Assembly (NCBI GenBank): GCA_946407015.1
Contig: CAMJML010000008.1
Location: forward strand, 1-64,000
Direction of reading: 5' to 3'
DNA from: an uncultured Selenomonadales bacterium
GTDB taxonomy: Bacteria > Bacillota > Negativicutes > DSM-1736 > Dendrosporobacteraceae
Length of the DNA stretch: 64,000 nt
Positions 33,237 to 42,258 of this stretch are shown here, piece by piece. Position numbers and translations under genes: made by a program. How positions within the stretch are numbered: the first letter of the stretch is position 1; each line of letters starts with the position of its first letter. The notes below the pieces were generated by a model. It saw only the letters and a program-made list of their open reading frames with translations. It made no database searches and had not been told where the DNA came from.

Positions 33237-34088
33237 TCATCCGCACTGTTTTGCAATCATAGACTGATAGGCTTGCTGCAGCTTTCTGGTAATTGGACCC
33301 ACATTACCATCTCCTACAAGCGTACTACTTAAAGAAATAATTGGCATGATTTCTGAAGTAGTCCCTGAAATAAAGGCCTCATCGGCTTTTTGAACAAATT
33401 CCGGACTAAAGCTTTTTTCTAGAACTGTCAATCCAAGTGCCGGAGCAAGTTCTTCGATGATAATCGAACGGGTGACTCCCTTGAGAATTAAATTGGATAC
33501 CGGATGGGTCCAAAGGAGGCCATCCTTAATCATAAAGAAATTGCTGCTTGTTCCTTCTGTGACAATACCATCCCGAATCTGGACAGCTTCAAAGCAACCA
33601 GCATCCTTAGCCCGCTGTTTTCCAAGAATATTGCCCAATAAATTTAAAGATTTAATATCACAGCGGAGCCATCTTTCGTCAGGAATCAGTAAGCCTTTTA
33701 CACCCTGTTCCATGAGTTTGCTATGGGAAGTGCTTGGACGAATAGACATAGTCAAGCGAGGAACGACGTTTTCAGGAAAACCATGAGCTCTTGGAGCGAC
33801 ACCGCGGGTAATTTGCAGATAAATCGCTCCGTCCTGAATCCCGCTTTCGCTAATCAGCAACTGATGCATTTCTTCAAATTCCTCTATTGTATAAACGGCA
33901 GGAATTTTCAACTCGCGCAAAGATCGATATGCTCTTTCAATATGCCGATCTAAAGCAAAGCATTTACCATTATAGACCCTGGTTACTTCATAAATGCCAT
34001 CACCAAATTGATGGCCGCGGTCTTCAAGCGGTACCGCATTTTCACTCAAATCAATGATTTTCCCATCAACGAAACCAAGAGAACGCAT
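33237..34088 (-). CDS. dat: D-amino-acid transaminase
   Basis: A 283-residue fold-type IV PLP enzyme that interconverts D-alanine and D-glutamate, supplying cell-wall precursors. The D-specific markers are present: ITRGVAPRAHGFP, DERWLRCDIKSLNLLGN with the PLP Lys, EGTSSNFFMIKDG, and ISGTTSEIMPI. Family relatives (IlvE, PabC) lack the RxH and RCDIKSLNLL combination. RBS AGGAGG. Monocistronic with its own terminator. Confidence 0.92.
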   Translation of the reverse strand: MRSLGFVDGKIIDLSENAVPLEDRGHQFGDGIYEVTRVYNGKCFALDRHIERAYRSLRELKIPAVYTIEEFEEMHQLLISESGIQDGAIYLQITRGVAPRAHGFPENVVPRLTMSIRPSTSHSKLMEQGVKGLLIPDERWLRCDIKSLNLLGNILGKQRAKDAGCFEAVQIRDGIVTEGTSSNFFMIKDGLLWTHPVSNLILKGVTRSIIIEELAPALGLTVLEKSFSPEFVQKADEAFISGTTSEIMPIISLSSTLVGDGNVGPITRKLQQAYQSMIAKQCG

Positions 34089-34288
34089 GATAAAAACCTC
34101 CTAAATAATATGACTTATAAAAAATTCACTGAAGAGTCTTTGCACTCCTGCTTAAATAGTTGGAAAATTTAAATGTTTTTATACGATGGATACTTGAAAG
34201 CTAATTTAATAAAGGGTTTTGCTCTATTCATCCAGTATTTTATAAGAATCCCCAGAATGGACCAGGGGCTATACGGAAGGAGTAATGG

Positions 34289-35050
34289 ATGATGAAACAA
34301 TGGCGTTGCATGGTTTGCGGCTATGAACATGAAGGTGAAAATCCCCCGGGACAATGCCCGATTTGCGGGGTGGGAAGGGACGAATTTATGCTCAAGTCGC
34401 TGGATGCCGTTACTCTTCAGATGCCGGTCAAACGCTGGAAATGTATTGTATGCGAATATATCCATTCAGGTGATGAGCCACCGGATAGTTGTCCCTTGTG
34501 CGGAGTTGGCCGGGAAATGTTTGTCAGACTAGAGGAAACCTTTACTGAACTGGATTCACAGGCAATCGCCGAAACGGATTTGGATACGGTGCGGGCTGCT
34601 TTAAATAAATTGAGTTATGGCCTGTATATTATTACAGCCACCAAGGAAAATAAATATAATGGTATGTGTGCCAACACTGTCTTTCAATTAACTGATAATC
34701 CGCCACGAATTGCAATCTGTGTGAATAAGAACAATTTGACACATGAATACATAGAGTATAGTGGTGTTATTGCCATATCGATTTTAGGCCGTGAGAACAT
34801 ACCAGCAGTCAGACACTTTGGTCACAGGTCCGGGCGCTATGCCGATAAACTTGCTGAGGTTGACTTTTTACCGGCAACGAACGGCTGTCCGATTTTACGT
34901 GATTGCATTGCTTACTTGGAAGCACGGATACTGCCGGATAAAACGACAGATGTTGGAACACATACGTTATTTATAGCTGATGTAACGTCTGGACGTACCG
35001 TACAAAATGCAGCAGAACTCACCTATGCCTATTATCGCCAAAATAGATAA
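34289..35050 (+). CDS. Flavin reductase-like protein with two N-terminal rubredoxin domains
   Basis: A 253-residue electron-transfer protein. Residues 4-38 and 47-83 are rubrerythrin-type rubredoxin domains (WRCMVCGYEHEG...CPICGVG and WKCIVCEYIHSG...CPLCGVG, each with four Cys), followed from about 95 by an FMN-binding flavin reductase domain (LNKLSYGLYIITA, GMCANTVFQLTDNPPRIAIC). It resembles the high-molecular-weight rubredoxin (Hrb) of acetogens, with domains reversed and rubredoxin doubled. It could feed superoxide reductase or rubrerythrin. Located 13 bases before a thioredoxin-reductase-like gene, its probable reductase. Confidence 0.85.
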   Translation: MMKQWRCMVCGYEHEGENPPGQCPICGVGRDEFMLKSLDAVTLQMPVKRWKCIVCEYIHSGDEPPDSCPLCGVGREMFVRLEETFTELDSQAIAETDLDTVRAALNKLSYGLYIITATKENKYNGMCANTVFQLTDNPPRIAICVNKNNLTHEYIEYSGVIAISILGRENIPAVRHFGHRSGRYADKLAEVDFLPATNGCPILRDCIAYLEARILPDKTTDVGTHTLFIADVTSGRTVQNAAELTYAYYRQNR

Positions 35051-35063
35051 TAAGGGTGATCAT

Positions 35064-35975
35064 ATGCATGATGTCATTATCATTGGCGGCGGACCGGCTG
35101 GCTTGACGGCAGCTGTTTATGCAGCCAGGAAAAAAATGGATACCCTGGTATTAACAAAAGATTTTGGTGGCCAGCCAATGTGGACGATGGATATTGAAAA
35201 TTACATGGGCTATCAGTTTATCACCGGCCCGGAGCTCATGGAAAAATTTGATGAACAGGCCAGGCGGCATGCCGAGAACATCCGATACGAAGATGTTCAG
35301 CGGCTGATATTGCATGAAGATGGTTCCTTTGGTGTTATTACAGATCAAAGCCAGTATGCTGCCAAATCAATCATCATAGCTTCTGGGAAAAGGCCACGCC
35401 GCCTGGAAGTGCCGGGAGAAGCGGAGTTTACAGGCAGGGGAGTCAGCTATTGTGCCACCTGTGACGGCCCCCTATTTGCCAATAAAACGGTTGCTGTTAT
35501 CGGCGGTGGCAATTCAGCATTGCAAGCGGCTTATGAATTAAGTGGGGTTGCTGAAAAAGTATATCTTGTTACCCGCAGGTCTTATAGTGCAGATCCGGTG
35601 ATTATCGACAAGCTGCAACAAGCTGCGAATGTCATTGAAATGAAAGGGTATATCTCAAAATCAGTTCAGGGAAGCCGTGCTGTGGAAAAATTAACTGTTG
35701 CGAAAAGTGATCGTGGTGAAGAAACAGATTTAGCCGTTCAAGGAGTCTTTGTTGAAATCGGACTTGAGCCGAATTCAGAATTTGCCAAAGGGGTCGTGGC
35801 TTTGAACCACCGTGGCGAAATCTTGGTGGATTGTCGGTGCCGTACGAATATACCCGGTATTTTTGCAGCCGGTGATGTCACAGATGGCGTTGATAAGCAA
35901 ATTGTCATTGCAGCCGGCGATGGGGCGAAAGCAGCTTTAATTGCTTATGAATATTTGCTTCACCAAATCAGCTAA
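35064..35975 (+). CDS. Thioredoxin-reductase-like FAD oxidoreductase
   Basis: A 303-residue pyridine nucleotide-disulfide oxidoreductase. FAD site IIGGGPAGLTAAVYAARK at the N-terminus, redox-active CATC at about 135-138 in VSYCATCDGPLF, NAD(P) site IGGGNSALQAA, and the closing GIFAAGDVTDG. The start at 35064 has AAGGGTG upstream. It is the second gene of an operon with the rubredoxin-flavin reductase and may reduce it, or reduce a thioredoxin or glutaredoxin-like partner; TrxB proper cannot be excluded. Confidence 0.85.
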   Translation: MHDVIIIGGGPAGLTAAVYAARKKMDTLVLTKDFGGQPMWTMDIENYMGYQFITGPELMEKFDEQARRHAENIRYEDVQRLILHEDGSFGVITDQSQYAAKSIIIASGKRPRRLEVPGEAEFTGRGVSYCATCDGPLFANKTVAVIGGGNSALQAAYELSGVAEKVYLVTRRSYSADPVIIDKLQQAANVIEMKGYISKSVQGSRAVEKLTVAKSDRGEETDLAVQGVFVEIGLEPNSEFAKGVVALNHRGEILVDCRCRTNIPGIFAAGDVTDGVDKQIVIAAGDGAKAALIAYEYLLHQIS

Positions 35976-35983
35976 TAGCAGGC

Positions 35984-36046
35984 TAAGACTTAAAGTGCGC
36001 AAAGAACTCCTCTGGCTTTTCTTTGTGGTGCTTTAAGTCTTATTAT
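35984..36046 (+). terminator. Terminator after the oxidoreductase pair
   Basis: Perfect 12-bp stem taagacttaaag / ctttaagtctta around a 35-base loop with an inner aaagaa/ttctttt pairing. Confidence 0.7.
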
Positions 36047-36108
36047 TGTCTGTAAATGACGTCATACCATCCGAACTTATCAGAAAATAAAAACATTGCG
36101 AAAAAACC

Positions 36109-36136
36109 TTGGCTTTTGCTACAATTTACGTATAAT
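36109..36136 (+). promoter_or_regulatory. Sigma-A-type promoter
   Basis: TTGGCT, 16 bases, TATAAT. It lies 126 bases before the ACT-domain gene, the only gene it could serve. Confidence 0.6.
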
Positions 36137-36261
36137 AAATATAATTGATGATCTTTCAGGTGTTACAAATGTTTTTGGAACAAGCACATCGTTTGCATCC
36201 GATTGCCGTACAGTACGACTGCTAGGATCATGATTTGATAAAACAATGAGGAGTGGGCAGG

Positions 36262-36531
36262 ATGAAGATCGTAATTACTATTGTTGGACAAGACCGGGTA
36301 GGAATTATTGCCATGGTTAGCAATATTCTCGCCGAAAAGAATGTAAATATTTTAAATATAAACCAAAATATTGTGGATGGTTTTTTTAACATGGTGATGA
36401 TTGCGGATATGACCGCCAGCAAAATCAGTTTAAAAGATTTACAACAGCTGTTACGTGGAAAAGGCGAAGAAATTAACCTGGATATTAAAGTACAGCACGA
36501 AGACATTTTTCAAATCATGCATCGTATTTAA
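36262..36531 (+). CDS. ACT domain protein (UPF0237)
   Basis: An 89-residue single ACT domain that probably binds a small ligand, likely an amino acid (IVITIVGQDRVGIIAMVSN, NVNILNINQNI, FFNMVMIADM). ATG at 36262 follows GAGGAG by seven bases. It is 28 bases before the UPF0210 gene; this pair is conserved in many Firmicutes, so the ACT protein may be its sensor subunit. Confidence 0.9.
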   Translation: MKIVITIVGQDRVGIIAMVSNILAEKNVNILNINQNIVDGFFNMVMIADMTASKISLKDLQQLLRGKGEEINLDIKVQHEDIFQIMHRI

Positions 36532-36559
36532 TTTTGTGCAGAGCAATGGAGGCTAGAGG

Positions 36560-37918
36560 ATGTTAACCATACAGGATATTCAAGAGACTAACCGGATGAT
36601 CGCTGAGAACAAGCTGGATGTACGGACCATTACCATGGGAATCAGTTTGCGCGATTGTGCTCATCCAAACATTAAACAGTTTTGTCAAAATGTTTATGAC
36701 AAAATTACCCGTTCAGCTGAATATTTGGTTCAAACCGGGGAAGATATTGAAGCGGAATATGGGATTCCGATCATCAATAAGCGAATTTCAATTACACCGG
36801 TCGCCATTGCGGCTGAAAGTTGTCGTACGGACAGCTATGTGCCGGTAGCGGAAGCTCTTGATGCTGCGGCTAAAGAGGTTGGAGTCAATTTTATCGGTGG
36901 ATTTTCCGCTTTAGTTGAGAAAGGGTATACAAATGGAGATAAAATTCTTATTAACTCCATTCCCCAAGCGCTGGCTACGACTGAACGAGTTTGTTCTTCA
37001 GTCAATCTTGGTTCGACCAAGGCTGGAATCAATATGGACTGTGTCCGCGAAATGGGCGAAATTATTAAACGTACAGCCGAGCTTACCCGAGATCGCGATG
37101 CTTTGGGGTGTGCAAAGTTAGTGGTTTTTGCCAACGTACCTGAAGACAACCCGTTTATGGCCGGTGCTTTTCATGGTGTAGGCGAGCCTGAGAAGGTGAT
37201 TAATGTTGGCGTTAGTGGTCCAGGTGTTGTAAAACGGGCCCTTGAAGATATGAAAGGCGCTGATTTTGGTGCAGTTGCCGAAACGATTAAAAAAACAGCC
37301 TTTAAAATTACCCGTGTTGGACAATTGGTGGCTCAAGAAGCTTCCCGGCGGTTGGGCGTTCCTTTCGGGATTATCGATTTGTCTTTAGCTCCAACTCCGG
37401 CAGTTGGCGATAGTGTGGCCCATATTCTTGAGGAAATGGGCTTAGAAAGTTGTGGTGCGCCGGGAACTACCGCTGCTTTAGCCTTATTGAATGATGCGGT
37501 GAAAAAAGGTGGACTGATGGCGTCCTCACATGTTGGCGGATTAAGCGGAGCTTTTATTCCGGTTAGTGAAGATGCCGGTATGATTGCGGCTGTCGAGTGT
37601 GGTAGCCTGACGCTGGAAAAACTGGAAGCCATGACTTGCGTTTGCTCAGTGGGCTTGGATATGATTGCTGTGCCGGGCGATACTACAGCTGCAACCATTT
37701 CCGCGATTATCGCCGATGAGGCGGCAATCGGGATGATTAACAATAAAACAACGGCAGTACGGATTATTCCGGTTCCAGGCAAAAAAGTGGGCGATACGGT
37801 TGAATTTGGCGGTTTGCTTGGGTACAGTCCGATTTTGAAAGTCAACAAATTCAGCTCGGAGGCCTTTATTGCCCGCGGAGGCCGCATTCCGGCACCGGTT
37901 CGAAGCCTGACCAATTAG
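36560..37918 (+). CDS. UPF0210/DUF711 (PFL family) protein
   Basis: A 452-residue protein of the DUF711 family. The pattern [40 protein letters not shown], and [20 protein letters not shown] is typical. Distantly related in fold to pyruvate formate-lyase but without its glycyl radical loop; molecular function is unknown. RBS GGAGG. Cotranscribed with the ACT gene. Confidence 0.9.
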   Translation: MLTIQDIQETNRMIAENKLDVRTITMGISLRDCAHPNIKQFCQNVYDKITRSAEYLVQTGEDIEAEYGIPIINKRISITPVAIAAESCRTDSYVPVAEALDAAAKEVGVNFIGGFSALVEKGYTNGDKILINSIPQALATTERVCSSVNLGSTKAGINMDCVREMGEIIKRTAELTRDRDALGCAKLVVFANVPEDNPFMAGAFHGVGEPEKVINVGVSGPGVVKRALEDMKGADFGAVAETIKKTAFKITRVGQLVAQEASRRLGVPFGIIDLSLAPTPAVGDSVAHILEEMGLESCGAPGTTAALALLNDAVKKGGLMASSHVGGLSGAFIPVSEDAGMIAAVECGSLTLEKLEAMTCVCSVGLDMIAVPGDTTAATISAIIADEAAIGMINNKTTAVRIIPVPGKKVGDTVEFGGLLGYSPILKVNKFSSEAFIARGGRIPAPVRSLTN

Positions 37919-37988
37919 CTCTTGTTTTCCAGTGATTCAGTAAAATAACGGATAAATATTCAATCATTGCAATAAACTATTGTAAGCG

Positions 37989-38025
37989 GACAGGCTGGTA
38001 TTAAGTATACCAGCCTGTCAATTTT
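37989..38025 (+). terminator. Terminator after the UPF0210 gene
   Basis: Perfect 12-bp stem gacaggctggta / taccagcctgtc, then aatttta. Confidence 0.82.
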
Positions 38026-38053
38026 ATGTTATGCTATAAGGGGAGGGATCGAT

Positions 38054-38695
38054 ATGCGAATGACGAAAGCAATCAAAAACCAAATTATGGAAATTCTAGC
38101 CCGGACTTATGCTGAAACGACCACTGCGCTTCATTATTCATCACCATTCGAATTGTTAATTGCCGTAATTTTATCCGCGCAGTGTACTGATGTCAGGGTC
38201 AATATCATTACTGCCCGTTTATTTGCTCAATATAATACGCCTGAGAAAATTTTGGAATTGAGTTTATCCGAACTTGAAGCCCATATCCGTGATTGCGGTC
38301 TTTTCCGAAGCAAGGCTAAAAATATTATGGAGACCTGTAAGATTTTATGCCATGAATATCAAGGAGAGGTTCCGGCTACTTTTGAAGAATTAATCAAGCT
38401 GCCCGGAGTAGGGCGCAAAACTGCCAATGTGATTTTGAGCCAACTTTATAATATCCCGGCCATTGCGGTCGATACGCATGTGTTTCGAGTTGCCAACCGC
38501 CTGCGTCTGGCAACAGGTGAAACCCCGCTGGAAGTTGAGCAGGGGTTGATGAAAGCCATTCCCCGTGAACAATGGGGACAAGCTCACCACTGGCTTATTT
38601 GGCACGGGAGGCTGGTGTGTAAAGCCCGCACGCCGGAATGCGGACGATGTGCGGTTGCTCAGTTATGTCCGAGTTATCAAAAGACTTCACAATAA
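38054..38695 (+). CDS. nth: Endonuclease III
   Basis: A 213-residue base-excision repair glycosylase/AP lyase for oxidised pyrimidines. Helix-hairpin-helix LPGVGRKTANVIL holds the catalytic Lys, and AVDTHVFRV the catalytic Asp. The 4Fe-4S cluster site is CKARTPECGRCAVAQLC (spacing 6-2-5). RBS GGGGAGGG. Usual length. Confidence 0.95.
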   Translation: MRMTKAIKNQIMEILARTYAETTTALHYSSPFELLIAVILSAQCTDVRVNIITARLFAQYNTPEKILELSLSELEAHIRDCGLFRSKAKNIMETCKILCHEYQGEVPATFEELIKLPGVGRKTANVILSQLYNIPAIAVDTHVFRVANRLRLATGETPLEVEQGLMKAIPREQWGQAHHWLIWHGRLVCKARTPECGRCAVAQLCPSYQKTSQ

Positions 38696-38761
38696 ATTGT
38701 TGCATAAATATTTTTATTTGATTATAATTATACAGCAAGATGATGCGGAGGAGGGGTAAGA

Positions 38762-39214
38762 ATGATTTATCGTAAACCTACATTTAAGGATGTAGAAGCT
38801 ATTCATAAGTTGATTAATGATTATGCTGACAAAGGACTTATGTTACCTCGTTCGCGAAATGTACTTTACGAAACACTGCGCGATATGATTGTTGCTGAAA
38901 GTGAACATACAGTTGTTGGGGTTGGCGCTTTGCATCTGGTATGGGAAGAGCTGGCTGAAATCAGAGCTATGGCCATAGCCCCGGAAGTAACCAAGCAGGG
39001 AGTCGGGCGGCAGATTGTTGAGGCCCTGGTGCTGGAAGCCAAAGATCTTGGAGTGAAAACACTCTTTACATTGACGTATCAACCCGGTTTCTTTGCCAAG
39101 CTTGGTTTTACCGAAGTGGGTAAAGAGGCACTGCCTCATAAAGTCTGGAAAGAATGTATTAACTGTCCTAAGTTTCCCAATTGCGATGAAACTGCGATGA
39201 TTAGAGAAATCTAA
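38762..39214 (+). CDS. GNAT N-acetyltransferase, ArgA-like
   Basis: A 150-residue acetyltransferase resembling the short N-acetylglutamate synthases: RKPTFKDVEAIHKLINDYAD, LPRSRNVLYETLRDMIVAE, LAEIRAMAIAPEVTKQGVG, and FFAKLGFTEV. The end has an unusual Cys set (KECINCPKFPNCDE), often seen in this branch. Probable first step of arginine synthesis, but no arg genes are next to it, so the substrate is inferred. RBS GGAGGAGGGG. Confidence 0.82.
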   Translation: MIYRKPTFKDVEAIHKLINDYADKGLMLPRSRNVLYETLRDMIVAESEHTVVGVGALHLVWEELAEIRAMAIAPEVTKQGVGRQIVEALVLEAKDLGVKTLFTLTYQPGFFAKLGFTEVGKEALPHKVWKECINCPKFPNCDETAMIREI

Positions 39215-39218
39215 TAGA

Positions 39219-39265
39219 TTAACATAAAAGTCCGTATCTGCTGCAGATACGGACTTTTATGTTAA
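39219..39265. terminator. 22-bp perfect hairpin, bidirectional terminator
   Basis: Arms at 39219-39240 and 39244-39265 are perfectly complementary over 22 bases (core aaaagtccgtatctg) with a three-base loop. It includes the stop codon of the convergent metallo-hydrolase gene and serves both genes. Confidence 0.9.
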
Positions 39266-39930
39266 AGGTTTATGGTTTCCCCAGGGTTGACGATATTGAC
39301 TGGGATATTCAGGCGGTCTTCAATGGTATTTTTATACTCAAGTGGTGACTGGGCAATGACCGGCCAGGTATTGTAATGCATAGGGATCACGGTTTGAGGT
39401 TTTAACATGGCTGCAGCTTCAACCGCATCACTGGGACCCATAGTGAAGTTATCTCCGATAGGCAGTAAAGCATAGTCGATTTTTTCCAATCGTCCGAGCA
39501 AAGCCATATCGCCAAATAATGAAGTATCACCGGCAAAATAAATGATTCTGCCAAAAAAGTTGATAATAAAACCACAAGCGTGGCCACCTTCAACCCCCGC
39601 GCCATGGAAGGCTGGAGTAATTCGTACATAACCGAAGTCAAAGGTGTGTTTGCCGCCGATGTGCATAGCGTGGGTTTGACAGCCCTCTTTACCACAAAGG
39701 CCGGCAATTTCTGCTGTTGAAATGATGGTGGCGTTATTTTGTTTTGCCAGCTCAATGGCATCACCGAGGTGATCAAAGTGCCCATGTGAAACTAAAATAT
39801 AGTTGCATTGAATATCTTGAAGCTGAGCTACCTTAAAGGGATTGTCTGTGATAAAAGGATCAAACAGGATGGAAACATTGTCATGAGTTAATTGGAAACA
39901 GGCATGACCAAGGAATTTCAATGATGTCAT
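39262..39930 (-). CDS. MBL-fold metal-dependent hydrolase (UPF0173)
   Basis: A 222-residue metallo-beta-lactamase-fold protein. Metal site HGHFDHLGDA, with later His and Asp in HGAGVEGGHACG, YFAGDTSLFGDM and IPMHYNTWP. Substrate unknown, possibly a small phosphodiester or lactone. ATG at 39930 chosen because AAGGAG lies eight bases upstream; a GTG three codons before is on the RBS. Confidence 0.9.
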   Translation of the reverse strand: MTSLKFLGHACFQLTHDNVSILFDPFITDNPFKVAQLQDIQCNYILVSHGHFDHLGDAIELAKQNNATIISTAEIAGLCGKEGCQTHAMHIGGKHTFDFGYVRITPAFHGAGVEGGHACGFIINFFGRIIYFAGDTSLFGDMALLGRLEKIDYALLPIGDNFTMGPSDAVEAAAMLKPQTVIPMHYNTWPVIAQSPLEYKNTIEDRLNIPVNIVNPGETINL

Positions 39931-39999
39931 AGAGCGCACTCCTTTTAACAGATATTTTTTTTTAATTCTATTTTAACATAATTTTCAATAAAAAGTATA

Positions 40000-40028
40000 T
40001 TGACAAGACAATTGCTTTTCTGTTATAT
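40000..40028 (+). promoter_or_regulatory. Sigma-A promoter of the aroF-tyrA leader
   Basis: TTGACA, 17 bases, TTATAT. The start of transcription would fall at about 40035, just before the T-box leader. Confidence 0.8.
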
Positions 40029-40039
40029 TTAACGATAAT

Positions 40040-40308
40040 AACTCATAAATGCGATGAGCAGGAAAAGTAGGTCAGCAGCGTTTTTCAGAGAGCCAGGGGG
40101 TGGTGTAACCTGGTAAACGTACTGAGTGAAATACACCTGTAAGCAGCAGGTTGAAAACAATGGTGAGTAGACCGTGCCGGAATGCCTCCGTTATCTTGGG
40201 CTAGAGTATCATCGTGTACTCGAATTGAGCGGCTTGCTACAAGCAAGCAGGGTGGTACCACGGGTCTTAAGTATCCCGTCCCTGATTTCAGGGACGGGAT
40301 TTTTTGCA
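40040..40308 (+). ncRNA. T-box leader, tyrosine specifier
   Basis: Transcription antitermination riboswitch that reads uncharged tRNA. The T-box sequence aagcagggtggtaccacggg (40245-40264) is nearly canonical; it is followed by a terminator with stem atcccgtccctg / cagggacgggat and TTTTTT ending near 40308. In Stem I the sequence agtgaaaTACacc places TAC, a Tyr codon, at the specifier position (40132-40134), with the usual purine after it. The downstream genes aroF and tyrA make tyrosine, which agrees. Confidence 0.9.
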
Positions 40309-40357
40309 TTCATTTTTAAGATAAACAAGAAACAATCAAAAAAAGGAGGCTCTATTT

Positions 40358-41374
40358 ATGATTATTGTTATGCGACCCAAAGCAACCCAGCAGGATGTGG
40401 AAATTGTTACAAAAAAAATAGTTGAAGCCGGCTTGCAAGTGCATTTATCACAAGGTGAATCTCGCACCATTATTGGTGTTATTGGTGATAAAAAGCTAAT
40501 TGCCAAGCTGCCTACCGATGTTTTTCCCGGAGTGGAGAAGTCGGTTTCGGTAACAGAAAGTTATAAATTGGTGAGCCGCGAGTTTAAGCAAGAAGATAGT
40601 ATCATTGACATTAATGGCACGCTCATTGGCGGGAAGCATCTTGGAATTATGGCAGGACCCTGCGCGGTTGAAAGTATGGAGCAGTTATTAGAGGCCGCAC
40701 AAGTCGTTAAGGCTGCTGGCGCTCAATTTCTGCGGGGGGGAGCTTACAAACCCAGAACTTCTCCGTATGCCTTCCAGGGATTAGAAGAAAAAGGGTTGGA
40801 AATGCTGGCTGAAGCTCGTGAAAAGACCGGCCTTAAAATTGTTACTGAAGTCGTTGATTCGGCATCTGTTGATACCGTCAGTCAGTTTGCCGATATTTTG
40901 CAGATTGGCGCCCGCAATATGCAAAATTTTAATTTGTTAAAAACCGTTGGCCGGACTGATAAAGCGGTCTTGTTAAAACGTGGCTTATCGGCAACCATTA
41001 GTGAGTGGCTCAATGCTGCCGAATACGTAATGAGTGAGGGTAATTATAATGTCATTCTCTGCGAGCGTGGCATTAGAACTTTTGAAACCTATACCCGGAA
41101 TACTTTGGACCTTGGCGCAGTTGCGGCCGTGAAAACGCTGAGTCATCTGCCGGTGATTGTTGATCCCAGCCATGGCACCGGTTTGTGGAAGATGGTCCGT
41201 CCGATGGCCAGAGCCGCTATTGCTGCTGGTGCCGATGGTCTCATGATTGAGGTTCATCCGAATCCTGCCGAAGCATTATGTGATGGCAATCAATCCTTAA
41301 CACCAGAGAATTTTCATTTATTGATGAATGAGATCGGTGGAATTTCGGAGCTCATGGGAAAACAATTAAAATGA
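40358..41374 (+). CDS. aroF: 3-deoxy-7-phosphoheptulonate (DAHP) synthase
   Basis: A 338-residue enzyme joining phosphoenolpyruvate and erythrose 4-phosphate, the entry step to aromatic amino acids. Residues 1-70 form a ferredoxin-like regulatory domain; the barrel follows with [39 protein letters not shown], and DPSHGTG, as in the class I-beta (AroA/KDO8PS-like) form. RBS AAGGAGG. Under the Tyr T-box; overlaps tyrA by four bases. Confidence 0.95.
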   Translation: MIIVMRPKATQQDVEIVTKKIVEAGLQVHLSQGESRTIIGVIGDKKLIAKLPTDVFPGVEKSVSVTESYKLVSREFKQEDSIIDINGTLIGGKHLGIMAGPCAVESMEQLLEAAQVVKAAGAQFLRGGAYKPRTSPYAFQGLEEKGLEMLAEAREKTGLKIVTEVVDSASVDTVSQFADILQIGARNMQNFNLLKTVGRTDKAVLLKRGLSATISEWLNAAEYVMSEGNYNVILCERGIRTFETYTRNTLDLGAVAAVKTLSHLPVIVDPSHGTGLWKMVRPMARAAIAAGADGLMIEVHPNPAEALCDGNQSLTPENFHLLMNEIGGISELMGKQLK

Positions 41375-42258
41375 AAAAAGTGAACATTACCATTGTCGGC
41401 TTAGGTTTAATCGGCGGTTCAATCGGGCTTTCCCTTAAGGCGCATTTTAAAACTGCGGTAACTATTGTTGGAATGGATCATCATCAGGAAACCTGTTCTT
41501 ATGCCGTTCAATGCGGAGCCATTGACAATTGGAGCAATGACTATCAGCAAGCCATTGCCCAGGCTGACTATATCTTCCTATGTACCCCGGTACTGCAAAT
41601 CGTCCAAGTCGTCGAAGCTATTTTACCGTATCTAAAAGCCGGTGCCGTTATTACCGATGTGGGGAGCACGAAAAGCTATCTCTGTAAACAGTTAAAGTCA
41701 CTGCTGCCGGACGATGTTTCGTATGTTGCCGGCCATCCGATGGCCGGCAGCGAACGAAGCGGAATACAAGCGGCTGAAAAAGATCTATTTAGAAATAAAT
41801 GCTACATTCTTATTCCAGAAACGTCCAATTCTTTGAAGGCCGTACAGGAACTTCGAGCATTGCTGGCCTGTACGGGAGCGCTCATTACGGAAATGGATTT
41901 GGCCCAGCATGATGAATGTGCAGCTGTTATCAGCCATGTTCCTCATGTCGTAGCTGCGGCGCTCGTCCACCTAATTGGTTTTAAGCCGGCTGATCTTGAA
42001 AACAATTTAAAGCTGGCCGGTGGCGGATTTCGCGACACCACGCGAATCGCCTCTTCCAATGCCGATATGTGGGCCGATATTTGTTTGACAAATTCGGATT
42101 CGATTATCAATAGCCTAAGTAATTTACAATCCATTATCAATACGGTTATTGAGGCGATTGATCACAATGACCGTCAGACCGTTCATGAATTTTTTTATAC
42201 GGCAAAAGAGCGCCGGGATGCTTTACTCAGCGCGTCACTTGTTCCCAATGGGCGTTGA
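41371..42258 (+). CDS. tyrA: Prephenate dehydrogenase
   Basis: A 295-residue NAD-dependent enzyme turning prephenate to 4-hydroxyphenylpyruvate for tyrosine. Nucleotide site IVGLGLIGGSIGLSLK at 7-22; catalytic segments DVGSTKSY and AGHPMAGSERSG; ISHVPHVVAAAL later. It starts inside the aroF stop (ATGA) and so is coupled to it. Its last 32 bases overlap the end of the convergent hydrolase gene. No ACT domain at the C-terminus, so feedback may act through AroF or the T-box alone. Confidence 0.94.
   Translation: MKKVNITIVGLGLIGGSIGLSLKAHFKTAVTIVGMDHHQETCSYAVQCGAIDNWSNDYQQAIAQADYIFLCTPVLQIVQVVEAILPYLKAGAVITDVGSTKSYLCKQLKSLLPDDVSYVAGHPMAGSERSGIQAAEKDLFRNKCYILIPETSNSLKAVQELRALLACTGALITEMDLAQHDECAAVISHVPHVVAAALVHLIGFKPADLENNLKLAGGGFRDTTRIASSNADMWADICLTNSDSIINSLSNLQSIINTVIEAIDHNDRQTVHEFFYTAKERRDALLSASLVPNGR

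Noticed and set aside
37333-37914. 193-codon frame antisense to the UPF0210 gene
   Set aside because: It is a shadow of a well-supported gene, without a ribosome site or recognisable pattern.
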